This document shows, piece after piece, positions 1 through 11,700 of a DNA stretch of 64,000 nucleotides. Origin of the DNA: Nymphaea colorata. Lineage: Eukaryota > Streptophyta > Magnoliopsida > Nymphaeales > Nymphaeaceae. A model generated the notes under the pieces. It did not search any database. It saw nothing but the letters and a program-made list of their open reading frames with translations, and was not told the DNA's origin. The stretch covers positions 2,890,723 through 2,954,722 of the forward strand of contig NC_045145.1 in NCBI RefSeq assembly GCF_008831285.2, written 5' to 3'. Positions within the stretch are counted from its first letter, which is position 1. Every line of letters starts with the position of its first letter. The position numbers were made by a program, and so were the translations under genes.

Positions 1-232
1 AAGCTGTTTTGATGCACCAAATGGTATTTTTTGAGAACAGCATATTTATGCACGGCTACACTATCATTCCAGCTGTCAAACAAGGGGCGAATTAGTGTCC
101 ATTGAGTGCACAAGCTGATTCGCCTTCAACCAACCATGGCACTGAATTGGTTTCCGAGTTAATGTTTGAGACAAGTGGCTGATGAGATAAAAAATGTTTT
201 ATGCAATAATGTTTATGAGATAATAAAATATT

Positions 233-451
233 TATGAGATAATGAGATAATACTATAGGAGGGACCAAAAGCAAAAACACTTTCTTAATGCTTAAAGGGG
301 TATATTATGAGATAATGAGATGACGTTATAAGAAGGACAAAATCATAAACACTTTTTTACTACTTGATGTCGTATATTACGAGATAATGAGATAACACTA
401 TGAGAGGAACAAGAAAACGAACACATTTGTTTACTACTTAAAGAGGTATAT
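233..451. repeat. Three-copy minisatellite, unit about 73 bp
   Basis: Three head-to-tail degenerate copies lie at 233-305, 306-377 and 378-451. Each opens with a TATGAGATAATGAGAT-like motif, has an A-rich middle containing AAACAC or GAACAC, and closes with GTATAT. Copies differ by scattered substitutions and one-base length changes, so the array is old. Confidence 0.8.
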
Positions 452-1356
452 TGGTCATAACGATATGCATATATGGACTGACAAATATTACCTTTATTGA
501 ATCTTCTTTTTGCTATTTTTGTTTTAATCCCTACACAAAGCTCCATTTGTGTTAATTATGGGCATTTTTGTCACACTTAAAATGACACACAAAATTGCAT
601 ACACAGAAGAGGCATATATAACCAGCTTTGATCAGGCAGGTATGGTTTCTGCTGTGGTTCACCAAGTCCAGATGCCTTAAAAAATATACTCATTTGTTTC
701 CGTCTGGATCAATAAAAGCAAGGTATGTGGCCAATTCCATGTTGGGACTTTCTAAATCTGCTCCGACAATATTCTGGCATTGAACCAAATTAAATTTATA
801 AGTTCTAACTCAACAATCGCTAAGATTCCATCTCTATAAACTTGCTTTTGTTTTGCATGTGCAAGAAAAGAAGTAGAACTCAAGAAGAAAAGCGAAGGAA
901 AGAGACAAGTGTTGGGCAATGAATAGATTCCCACAGGAACAATTTTATGCGAGTCAACTTCAATATACCAATATAAATTTGATATGCCATGAACCAACAA
1001 GATGATTGCAAAGGCTTTGATTGTCGCCTACATTTATAAATGTGAAGAGGAATGCAAGAAGTTGCGTTTCAATTCATCAAATTCTTCAACTTCTACCTGC
1101 AGATGAACACCAGAATGGTTAATGAATTATATATGTTGTCTTATTACAACTTTTAATATTCTCCATGCAAAGGGCATGGGTCACATGAGTCGTTAATCAA
1201 TTGAAAACAGACAGATTGAACAGATGAATAAAGGAGTAGGAAAAAAAGAGAAAGGTTGTGTTGATAAATAACTTGGAAGCTAGAAAAATGAAGAAGCTGT
1301 ATAGAGATTTTGCAGTTATTCGTAAGTTCTCTGGGTTAGCTTAAGGTTGTTACATA

Positions 1357-1740
1357 GAGATGTCAATAGATCAGATTCAAATCGAATATACTCTTAACTA
1401 TATCTGTCTTTTTGGATATTCACATATTCCAATTAGAATACGAACAAAGAAAAGTCATATCTGAATCTGGATCAAAATCTAAAATCCAATTTCACAATCC
1501 ATATCTGTTCTGAATCTGATTTTTAAATTTATATCCAAATCCGAACATGAATTTTGAGCCGAATTTGGCAGATTTTCAAATATAAGAACATTATAGATAG
1601 GATATCTGATCCGAACTCGTATCTGATCAAATATTTATATATATCCGAATGCAATTAGATGTCATTCTCAAAGTTCAAATCTAACCTGATTTCTTAATCG
1701 GATATTTTTTTTTTCATATCCACTTTTTTGTAAAGGTTCA
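1357..1740. repeat. Dispersed AT-rich repeat, copy A
   Basis: This segment begins GATGTCAATAGATCAGATT and is rich in ATATCTGAATCTG and GATATCCGAAT motifs. It aligns by eye, with much divergence, to 37592-37967, sharing the head, an AAGAAAAGTCATAT block, a GATCAGATATTTATAT-like block and the AAAGGTTCA near the end. The distal terminus seen in the other copy is not present here. It is probably a non-autonomous interspersed element. Confidence 0.55.
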
Positions 1741-1914
1741 GCGATCAGCAGTCGATCATGGTGGCCTGCGATTGTTTGTGGTCGCAGGTGGTCTCAGCAT
1801 GGATAGCGAGGCCTGAATCTACCATCGAGAGGGACGAAATCGATGCCGGATGGAATTGAAGATTCTCCAAGGGAGGGGAATGGGTGTTTGGAAAAGCAGC
1901 AGTCGGGTGAGATA

Positions 1915-1932
1915 CGAGAGAGAGAGAGAGAG
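1915..1932. repeat. (GA)n microsatellite
   Basis: Short run of GA dinucleotides. Confidence 0.8.
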
Positions 1933-2222
1933 GGCAAGGTGTTACGGGTTCCCCTCACGTGTGAGTTGAGAATTGTTCTTATGTCCCTGAATGTAACTTG
2001 TATATTACAGTCATGGTTCTATATATATATATATATATGTGTTGCAGTGGCATAACAAAAAAAATTGGCTGGAAAAGCACTTATTTAGAAATACTCATAT
2101 CTGGAGGAGAACCTATATGTATATAAAAATAATATTTAATGATACCTATATAAAATTCAAGAAATTTCAAAGGGCTGGTGTAGGCAGTTGCCCACACCAG
2201 ACTACATGTGGCTTTGCCTTTA

Positions 2223-2225
<3 letters not shown>

Positions 2226-2284
<59 letters not shown>
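2226..2284. repeat. (TA)n microsatellite
   Basis: Nearly uninterrupted AT/TA alternation of about 55 bp, one of four long TA runs in the window. It makes spurious Tyr-Ile repeat frames on both strands, which should not be taken for proteins. Confidence 0.95.
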
Positions 2285-2286
<2 letters not shown>

Positions 2287-2515
2287 TCCTACTCTATATT
2301 GTGATGACATGTGGGTGTTCGAGGTCTCTATCAGGCCCCTTTTCATTCTCATGTTGAGTTAGACTACCATGTCATTTTCTATGGAAAAGGTGGCAGTAGA
2401 GCAGCTTAAAACTGACTTAGTACCTTCTACACAACAACTATCGATACTTTGTCAGGAAGTTCTTTTGATTCTTTTCGAAGCAAAGTGGGACTCACCATAA
2501 CCCCGCCTACCAAGA

Positions 2516-2740
2516 GATGCAATCTAGCAGGTTCAACAGGTTGCAAAAGAAGTCAGTGTTGAAAAGATGTATGGAGATCCAATCTAGCTGGCTCAAGAAA
2601 TTGCAAGGAAAGTTGGCGGGTGAAAAGATATCAAAATGTCCAATCGAGCTAGCTCAACATATTGCAAAAGAAATCAAGTGGAGAAAAGATATCTAGTGAT
2701 CCAATCCAGTTGGCTCAATAGTTTGCACTGCTGATTAGCT
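2516..2740. repeat. Degenerate minisatellite, unit about 61 bp, four copies
   Basis: Units start near 2516, 2576, 2637 and 2698. Each carries GATCCAATCTAGCTGGCTCA-like sequence followed by TTGCAAAAGAAA and GAAAAGATAT. The last copy is partial. Copies are clearly diverged. Confidence 0.7.
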
Positions 2741-3178
2741 AAGAAACCTGCAATAATTAAAGGTGATATATGCACTCAGTATGGGAAAGAGCACCAGGGG
2801 TGGATCTAGAAATTTTTCATTGGAGAAGTCAAACTATAACTTTAAAATTTTAACAAGAACCAAAATATAATTTTTTAAATTTTTATATAAGTTAAACTAA
2901 AATTTTTAAAACTTACACATAAAACTTTGATTTTTAAAAATGAGATGCAGGGTCATGACCCCTTTGCCTCTACCTCTGCTTGGAGATAAAGTTGACATTG
3001 ACAAATTTGGTGAAAATCTTGACGGCTCATGTTAGCAAATTTGTTAATAGCTATAATGGAAATATTATAACATTACCTAAAATAAAGAGAAATTGAGTGG
3101 TGGACTCCATTATATAACAATGAAGCTTTCCGCCTTTGTTTGGTATGGTAGGCGATTTAATCCATAGAACAACTTTAA

Positions 3179-3484
3179 GGGGGGCATTGGATGCCACTTC
3201 AAAATGCAAAACCAGGTTTTGCCTCCAAAACCACTTTTTGGTAATTTTTGGATGACAAGAAAATGTTGTTTTATGAAAACTCAGTGTTTTCACATGATGA
3301 TGAAAAACCTGTACCCCTCTAGGTTTTTCATCAAAAACTTGGTTCTAAATAGTGAAAACCTGGTTTTTACCTCATCATCCAAACTTGCAAACTAGGTTTT
3401 CAAAAACCTCATTAAAAATCCAAGTTTTCAAAAAACCTGGTTTTGTGAAAACCAAGTTTTAGAAGGTGGCATCCGAACGCCTCC
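3179..3484. mobile_element. Tourist-like MITE (PIF/Harbinger type), 306 bp
   Basis: Seen in the sequence: the left end GGGGGGCATTGGATGCCAC is mirrored by the right end, whose reverse complement starts GGAGGCGTTCGGATGCCAC. The element is flanked on both sides by TAA (3176-3178 and 3485-3487). The interior contains many copies of AAAACCTGGTTTT-like palindromes and has no coding capacity. A three-base TAA/TTA duplication with short G-rich terminal repeats is the hallmark of PIF/Harbinger-derived Tourist MITEs. The family assignment is inference from this structure. Confidence 0.82.
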
Positions 3485-3487
3485 TAA

Positions 3488-4800
3488 TTTGTCATCTGAG
3501 CCTTTATTTTTCATCCTCTACATTTTGACGAGATTCATCCTTTAAAGTCGATCAAGATTTGCCCTCCTCATTACCTTTGTCTTAAAGAGTTAGGATCGAT
3601 CTTGAAAAAACGCACAAAGTGGTCAAATGTTTCGAGATTTTGATCATGATTGTCCTCTAGTCATTAGGTACTTAGTGCATCAAGGACACGAGCTTTTACC
3701 AGTAGTTGTGGTATTTTTTCAATTTTTGAATTTTTTTTTTCTTGTTCAGTTCACTTTTTTTCCTAATAACTTGATCCTTAATTAATGGGCTCAGATCACC
3801 TTGGATCTTAAATCCAAAGTAAACAAATGGCTCCTAAATGAATTAGACATTCATCGTCTTTTGACTGAGTTGACATGGCTAACCATGATTTTTGTCGTGC
3901 TTGGTTCTGCAACTGCACTTGCACCTACACGGCCTGGAGTCATCTTGGCTTGCACCCAGTGATTGTTTTGGTAGGTCCATATGTCTTACAATGTTAGAGT
4001 CAGACAATTCTTAAGAGTTGGTAGTGGTCTTTGCAGACTTCTAAATTTTCTTTGGATGAGAATGGTACATGGTAGTTTCACTTGAGATCTTTTAGTTATG
4101 GATACCATTTCTAGGAATTGTATCATGTTAGTTGAAATCCTCTTCCATACTAACGATAAATTGGAGCTGGTTAAATGCTATTAAAGAAAATTGTGATTTG
4201 CCATTCTTAACGGAGCACCTTACATGAGCTTGCTGGTGCATGCATGGATCAAGGTGGGGTGCCTCTACTATGGGGCGTTCCTCTGTTCCGTTGTGACCCA
4301 TCAGACAGTGAACGACCTCAAAAAGCCAGCACTTCCATTGATCCCTCTCGGTGAACCAACATAGACGAAACAAAAGCATCATAAAATATATAGAATGCCC
4401 TCTCAGTATATAAAATAAATAAATTTTCTCTCTAATAATTTCAGATGCCCTTCTCTCTCTCTCTCTCCCCACTCTATATGTAGCAAAGCCTGAAATTTTC
4501 GAGAATTTAACTGATTTGTTGATGCGAAATCTTTAGTTACGTGAAGAGAGAGTCAATAGGAATTCAATGAGGGAAGAGAAATTTTAGAAGAAATCAAACG
4601 GCCTGTAATAATCCATTTCGTAAGCATATCCTCCCCACTTACCCACTAGCTCCCCAAATCCCCTTGCCTATCTATCTATTTCATTTTTAATGGCACATCT
4701 GCCCCCATTTGTGCAAGGCTATACTGTCCCCCCCCTTATGGCAACAAGCGCAATGCCACCACTTCTCATCACCGGCAAACCGTTACCCTCCCCAACCCTA
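3488..4800. other. AT-rich spacer, no gene recognised
   Basis: Only short scattered open frames, none with recognisable content. A CT run lies near 4451-4468. Confidence 0.55.
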
Positions 4801-4801
4801 C

Positions 4802-5090
4802 TGTAAGACCCACATCCTGGCCACAGGCCAGGGAAGGCTAGAAGAAGTTGGCCAAAGGAAGGTCACGAAGAAAGGCACTTACCTGATCCCGAATGTGCAT
4901 GCAGCATGTCCCTGGACGGCAAAAGCAGACAGACAGTCGGCAGCAGTAGGCTGGAGGTCGGCAGACGCAGGCCAAGAAGCAGCAACAGCTAGGAGATCCA
5001 GAACTTATGGTAGACCAAGGGTTTTTGGGTGCACTCCTGCTCACGCAAAGAGGTCACCCATGACTCCTTTATAGGGAACCTGTTAGGTAC
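4802..5090 (-). mobile_element. Truncated LTR-like fragment adjoining the gypsy element
   Basis: The segment begins TGTAAGACCCAC, resembling the terminus TGTTAGACCCAC of the adjacent gypsy LTR. On the minus strand it has a CTATAAAGG box near 5068, and it is as GC-rich as that LTR. The most economical reading is the 3' part of an older related LTR in the same orientation, interrupted by insertion of the element that starts at 5091. No internal region or partner was identified. Confidence 0.4.
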
Positions 5091-8000
5091 TGTTAGACCC
5101 ACTCCCGCTAGGACTAGAATTTCCTAACCAAGAGCGACCTACCTTCCCAGGTCTCTTGAGTGCTACTCAAAAACCGAAAATTCCTAAGACAATTAATTAC
5201 AACACTTCTACCCGGCCGGACAGACCCCGGCGCAAAAACCCTTAGGACAGGAGACTCAGGTGCGGAATACCCTTATTCCCAAATCCTAACTACGGGCAGA
5301 CCTAAGACAAACACTACAAGGGTTGACGCGGCTTTTACAATCGTAAGCGATACAAGAATTCACTCGTTTCACTCAACAAACCACTCAACCAAACACACAA
5401 GACGAACGAGCAAACCACGCCCAACAATAAGCAAATGGGTACGGTCGGCTCCTTGTGGTCGTGTCTCGGGCAGCTGGCCCTTGAGGTACCACGGCAGGGA
5501 GCTAGGCCGAAGCCTTGGGCTAAAACAATAACTAAAACAAACTAAATGGAATCCTAAAACCGAAAGCAAAACACCCTCCCCGGAATCTACAAGTGGGCTA
5601 AGGTGTTACCGGCCAAGGGCTAGCCTTGGCTGAGCCGGAACAACCGCGGGGTGAAGACCAAACCCCGGGCAATGCAGCAACGGGCCGGCGAGAAGCGCGC
5701 GGCCTGGACAGCCTCCTGCTGTCGGACGAGTAGACAGACGTTGGCTGGAACAGTAGCCTGCTGCCGAGCAAAGACGGACACGCGAGGAACAGAGACAGCC
5801 ACCTGCTGCCGAGAATCACCTCCGGACGCGCGGCCGTGAAGGACACGGGCTAGCTGTCGGATGCGGCCTGCTGACGAGTGGCCGAGAGGACAGCAAACTG
5901 CGGTCGGGCACAGACTGACGGACGAGACCTGACTGTCGAGTGCAGACCTACGGTAGCAGCGGCAAAAACAAAGGCGAGTCGCTGTCGCCTTGGACGCCGA
6001 AAGAGCAGCGACTGGATGTCGCCGAGGCGCTGGCGCGTTGCCGCTTGCAAACTGAAGACAGGTCGGCGGGGGAAGGTCGACTGGGCAGCCACCTGCTGCC
6101 TGGAGCCGAGAGGAGAGGGCGACCGACTGTCGCCGCTAGGCTGGACAGAAGCCGCGGACAAGACGAGGGGGGCGAAAGCCGAGTTCGGCAGTGCCTACCT
6201 GCCTATTCTCCGAATGGCTCAGCCACGGACGCCGGCAGGAAACCCGACGACGGAGAGTGCAGCCGAGGTGCTGGCCGAGGACTGCTAGCAGTGCGCTAGC
6301 GTCGCCGACTGAACCTAGTCCCTAGCTACGGCTGGGCTGGGCTTGGACTGGCGGGGCTCTACAGGTAGGACAGTCAAGATAAGAGGGCTCGGGCTGGGGT
6401 AGGCCGAGAGTCAACAGGGCTTAGGTTCGATAGGGAGGTTAACCTAGCTAAAGGGTAGGTTAGGCCGAGAGCTAGAACTAGAGAGAGTGAGGTTAAGGGT
6501 AAGCTCGGTCGAGGGACTTAGGCACTTGGGTGAGCTGGGGTAGATCGAGGCTGGGCTCGGTTGGGGGTAAGTGAGCTGGGTCACTCGAGCTAGACTCGAG
6601 TCAACTAGGTTAGTCCTAGCTGGGCTCGGGTTGACCGAGTTCCTAGGGCTGAGGATGAGTTAGGTCAAAGGAGCTCAAGTCAACTAAGAAGAAATCGACT
6701 AGGTGAGCTGGGTTCGGTCAAAGTCAAACTAGGTTGGGTTTGACTAATGCACCTAGGTAGGGTTGGGGGCTAAGTCAAGTTGACTTAGAATTAGGCTCGA
6801 GCTAAGAGGACTCCCTAGAACTAAAAGACTAAGTACTCGAGTGGGTCCCTCGATCAAGGAGATGATGACACGTCAAAAGATGGAGGGTCACGGAAGAGAA
6901 CGGTTGAAGATAGTGGGGAGCTTGGCTGGGGTGTTCTCGTGACTAAAGGAGATGAGGACACGTGTAAGATCTACGGTGGAGAAGGGACTGGGAGTGGGAA
7001 TGGATCTGGACGTGATTGAGGCCAGGTGCGAGTCCAAGGGGACTTGCGCTACAAACGAGGAAAAGTGGGGCGCGAGAGAGGGGAGTGGCGCACAAAATGG
7101 GGGATGTGAAGGATGAGGTGGCGAGCTGTGAGGAGCTGGGTCGTGGGCAGGGAGATGCTGCCACGTGGCCAGATGAAAGGCTGTGGTTCCTTGCGAGTGG
7201 GGCTGAAGACTTGGACAACCCAAGTGGAGGACGAGGTGGCGTCTAGTGCTCCTAAAGCTAAGGAACGTGTAGGATAACTGGTTTTCGGGTAAGGGACACG
7301 ATGGGCCAGGTGGGACACGAGCTGGGGAGGATGACTGGATGGCTGACACGTGTACAGAAGGATGGTGAGGATTGAACTTACCTGGTCCGAGTTGACTTCA
7401 CGTAGGCTCGCACCGAGTGAGGAAGACCGGCCTGGTTTGAGTGATCTCACGCCAATGACCAGTACGCCCCTTCAAGCTTCTTGAAAACTTCAACTCGCCA
7501 AGGGCAGGGTGGTCCTATGCCACCGGAATCTTGAGAACACGCCGGAAGTTGCAGGATACACCGGAAGACAGCAGAATTCCGGCGAGGAAGCGATCTAACT
7601 ATCCAGCCGTGCGTTTTCACCCGAACGTGGGTATATTGGAGCGCTTGATTGGGCGATTCCAATGAACTCGTACAGATGATATTTCTCCGGTTAAATCTTC
7701 ATTTACAGGGAGTTTTAACCTGCTGGACCAGAGAACAAGAAGTAGGACAGAACCCGAATTTCCCTTCAAGAAAGTCCGGTCGCATCCACTCTCTCGTTCT
7801 TCTCTTGGTGGCTACGTTAACTCGAAGATTCACGGCATTTCTTCACGAAGATCCTTGGATAATCTAAGACAGATTTTAATGCTCGACACAGACCTTCCTC
7901 ACGGGTTGACCGCGAAGAAGACCTCGTGTATTAGCGTATTCTGTCCTAGATTAATCGCCAATCAACAAGAAGAAAACCGAGAATCGAAGGAAAACAATTT

Positions 8001-8794
8001 AGCCGTCGTTGCTGAATTCTAATCCGAATTCAGCCTTCCCTTTAGCAAAATCAGACTCTCAACTTCACCGGGGTTGTGAAGAAGGCACCAACCTTGCTGG
8101 AATTGCAGTTCAAGAGGGGAATCAGCCGTGGACGAGGGAGGGATTGCCGCCGGTAGGGAGGAATCCGCCGCAAGCCGTCGTGCTTTGAGTTCACCACCGG
8201 AATATCTCCGATGCCCGAAGCTTTGCTGGAATTAGGAAGCGTCACAGGCCAAGGGGACGCGAGGGGATGAGAGGCACCGCAGATTTCACCATGTGAAACT
8301 CGATGGCTGACGAAGAAGATGAAGAACTCGCCTCTAGACCGAGGGAGAGAGAGACAACCTCACGAGGAGGAGAGAGATTGCAAACCTTGCAAATGCTTTC
8401 TTAGTTCAATATTCGATACAAACTCTAAGATCCAAAACAATATATACATGTCCTAATTGAACGAGTCTACAATCCAGATCTCGTTCTCTACCCACAATCC
8501 AAATCCAAATTGCCAAGCACAACCCGCTTGGCTAGGTCCTTATTTCAAAACCGAATGGACGCAAACCTATTTACTTAACTAAAAACACTTAAACTAGACT
8601 CGGGCCTAATGCCCAACGCTTAAAATAAAAGGTTAAGCCCCTGAGCCTTGTGAGCCCAGGGTGGGGACCTCGTGAGGGGACCCGCCCTCACTTCGGTTGA
8701 CTAGACCAAGAGCTCGGTCAGGTTTGACCGAGCCATTTGCCTAAGACCTTGGTCTTTGGCTAGCCTCAAGGGACGTAGGACCGGACTCACTTGG
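5091..8794 (-). repeat. 3' LTR of gypsy element 1 (inner boundary unresolved)
   Basis: The outer end TGTTAGACCC is exact, being the same as at 14190 beside the primer site. The inner end lies between the promoter-like box and the gag-pol stop and could not be fixed, because the duplicated segment continues into coding sequence. On the minus strand a TGTATATATTG box lies at about 8440-8450 and is the likely U3 promoter, which leaves a very long R-U5 of more than 3 kb. The middle (about 5600-6300) is GC-rich. The part at about 6300-6850 is reiterated GAGCTGGGCTCGG-like sequence. Open frames inside the LTR are chance frames. Confidence 0.8.
8440..8450 (-). promoter_or_regulatory. TATA-like box of gypsy element 1 LTR
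   Basis: The minus strand reads CATGTATATATTG. The same box occurs in the other LTR copy at about 17571-17581. It is the only TATA-like box noted in this part of the LTR, so assigning it as the U3 promoter is inference. Confidence 0.45.
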
Positions 8795-11700
8795 TTAAGA
8801 CTCGACTAGCTCAGTGAGACCTATACTAGAATCACAAACACCCTGAGACGTACCCAGTTCAAGCACCGTATCTGGCTCAGCTGCTCCTCCCGCTCCTCCC
8901 ACTGCAACTGACGTTGGTGCCGAATCCTTCTCCTTGGGACCTACCTGCGTGAGCTGAAGAGAACGCGCCCAAATCTCTGACGCCTTCCTCTTACGCCGAC
9001 TGGGTTCGGCCTGCTCTGCCTCTATCTGCACGGGACCTGGAAATTGGTCTGTAACAGATTCCCCCTCCCTACCTTGCGCTTGTCCTCGAGCGCTAGAAGA
9101 GGGGAAACGGTGAATGATCGTCCCGAATTCCTCCCAAGAAGTACCCCTGTCGGGTCCCTCCCATTCTACGAGCACCTCGTGCCTGGTTCTCCCTTGCCGC
9201 TGTACATACCGATGTTTGAGAATACGGTAGGGAGTTGGCAAACTATCCGGGACTTGCTCGATCAAAGTAGGTACATCACCTAGGTGAGGCTTAAGCCTGG
9301 TGACATGAAAAACTGGATGTACCAATGCTGTTCTTGGAAGGCCAAGTCTGTACGCAGCCTTCCCTACCTTCTGAATCACCGGATAGGGTCCATAATATCG
9401 AGGCAGCAGCTTCGAATAGGGCTGACCCATCAAGGACTTTTGCTTAAGAGGCAACCTCTTAAGCCACACATAGTCTCCCACCTGAAACTCTCGGTCCTTC
9501 CTTCCCTTATCGTACACTTGCTTCATACGATTTTGCGCCTTGACGATGTTTTCTTTGAGAGATTCTAAGACCTCTTCCCTGGTGCGCAACTCACAATCTA
9601 CTGCATCATCTTCTGCAGTACCTCCTTCATACCTTGGTATAGATGGGGGTGGAAATCCATACACACCCTCGTAAGGGGTGATGCCAGTAGACGAGTGAAG
9701 ACTCGTGTTGTACGACCATTCTGCCCAAGGCAGATACTTAACCCATGTTGATGGTCGTTCACCTGCGAAGCAACGGAGATAAGTCTCCAAGGACCGGTTG
9801 ACAATTTCACTTTGCCCATCTGTTTGTGGGTGGTGGGCAGTACTAAAGTTTAACGTCGTACCCATATTCTTCATGTACTCCTGCCAGAATGCACTCAGAA
9901 AGATAGAGTCTCTGTCACAGACGACGGACTGTGGCATTCCATGCAGTTTCCCAATGTACTCTTGGTAGACGTTGGCCACAAGTGGCCCTTGATACAACCT
10001 CGGCAAGGGGGCGAAGTGACTATACTTCGTGAGCCGATCCACGACAACTAAGACTGCCTCTTTCCCTTCTGATCGAGGCATGGCGTCGATGAAGTCCATC
10101 GTGACATCAGTCCACGGCTTGGTTGGTATAGGCAGAGGGTTCAGATGACCAGGAGGCTTGATGGCCTCGTACTTTTCCCTCTGGCAGACTACACACTTCT
10201 TGACGTAGTTTTGCACTTCTACCTTTATTCCTCGCCACCAAAATTGGGCCTTTATTCGCGCAAGGGTCTTAGCGACCCCTTCATGTCCCGCTGCAGGGGT
10301 GTCATGAAAATGCTGCAGGAGTTCCTGCCTAAGCCCAGAGTTAGGAGGGACTACAGCCTTGTCCTTCCTATACAGAAGATTTCCTTTGACTGAATACAAA
10401 GGAATGGATCCGGGGTTCTGTTGAACCGAAGTCTTGATTAGCCTTAATGACTGGTCGTCATGTTGATCCTGGGCTAATCTCATCCAAATGTCCGTCTCCA
10501 CCACAGACAAAGTCATCAACTGTTCAGTGAGGCGGGAAAGAGAATCCGCCGCCTTGTTCTCAGGACCCTTCTTGTACTCGATTTCAAAGTCATACCCCAA
10601 GAGCTTCGCTAGCCATCTCTGTTGAGTGGGGGTAGACACACGTTGTTTCAACATGTACTTCAGGCTGTTTTGATCGGTCCTGACGATAAACTTGCGTCCA
10701 ATCAAGTATGGACGCCACTTTTCCACCGCGATTACGATTGCAAGCAACTCCTTCTCATATGTTGAGAGGGGCTTGGCCCGGCTAGTCAAGGCCTTGGACA
10801 TATACGCGATGGGATGACCATCTTGTCCTAGTACTGCTCCGACGCCGACTTCACACGCATCTGTTTCAATAGTGAAAGTCTTTGAGAAATCGGGGAGAGT
10901 TAGTAGTGGGGCGGTCATTAGAGCTGCTTTCAGCTTGTCAAAAGCAACTCTCGACTTCTCAGTCCAAGAGAAGGCTCCTTTCTTCAGCATCTGGGTGAGG
11001 GGCTGGGCAATAATGCCATATCCCTGGATGAATCTCCTGTAGTACCCAGTTAATCCGAGGAATCCTCTTAGACCTTTGAGGTCCTTGGGCAGAGGCCATT
11101 TCTCCATGGCGTGCAACTTTTCGGGGTCTGCCCGAACCCCTTCTCGGGACACGATGTGTCCGAGATATCCAATGGAAGATTGTCCAAAACTGCATTTGGA
11201 CATCTTCGCAAAGAGTTGGTGCTCCTGAAGAATACCTAGAGTTATTTCCAGGTGCCTCTTGTGTTGCTCCTCGTCCTTACTATAGATGAGTATGTCATCG
11301 AAAAATACGAGGATGAAGTCTTTGAGATGGGCTCTAAACACATCATTCATACACCGCTGGAATGTAGCCGGTGCATTTGTCAGTCCAAAAGGCATTACGA
11401 GAAATTCATAATGCCCGTCATGTGTTCTAAACGCTGTCTTCAAGACGTCTTCATCGAACATTCTGATCTGATGATAGCCGGCTCTGAGATCAATCTTGGA
11501 AAATACTGTGGCGCCGGCCAATTCGTCTAACAACTCATCAATAACTGGTATGGGGTGCCGATCCTTAACGGTCACCTCATTCAGCGCCCTGTAATCAATA
11601 CAGAATCGCCAAGTGTTGTCCTTCTTCTTCACTAAGAGAACTGGTGAAGAAAAAGGGCTGCAACTAGGCCTAATGATTCCGCTTTCCAACATTTCTTTCA

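Larger units (their letters stand above)
1..3175. other. AT-rich intergenic spacer, no gene recognised
   Basis: No open frame here has plausible coding character or resembles a family I know. The stretch holds minisatellites, a dispersed repeat and simple-sequence runs that are listed separately. A slightly GC-richer part at about 1741-1930 has short open frames but nothing recognisable. Confidence 0.6.

Noticed and set aside
233-451. Possible CRISPR-like array
   Set aside because: Units are degenerate over their whole length with no repeat-spacer pattern, and the DNA is a plant nuclear genome.
2039-2362. Frames rich in Tyr-Ile repeats on both strands
   Set aside because: Produced by the (TA)n microsatellite.
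9029-9035. End of a longer LTR that includes the gag-pol tail
   Set aside because: The break is not preceded in sense by a polypurine tract, does not fall at a convincing TG terminus, and no target duplication matches. A tandem-array relic explains the duplication better.
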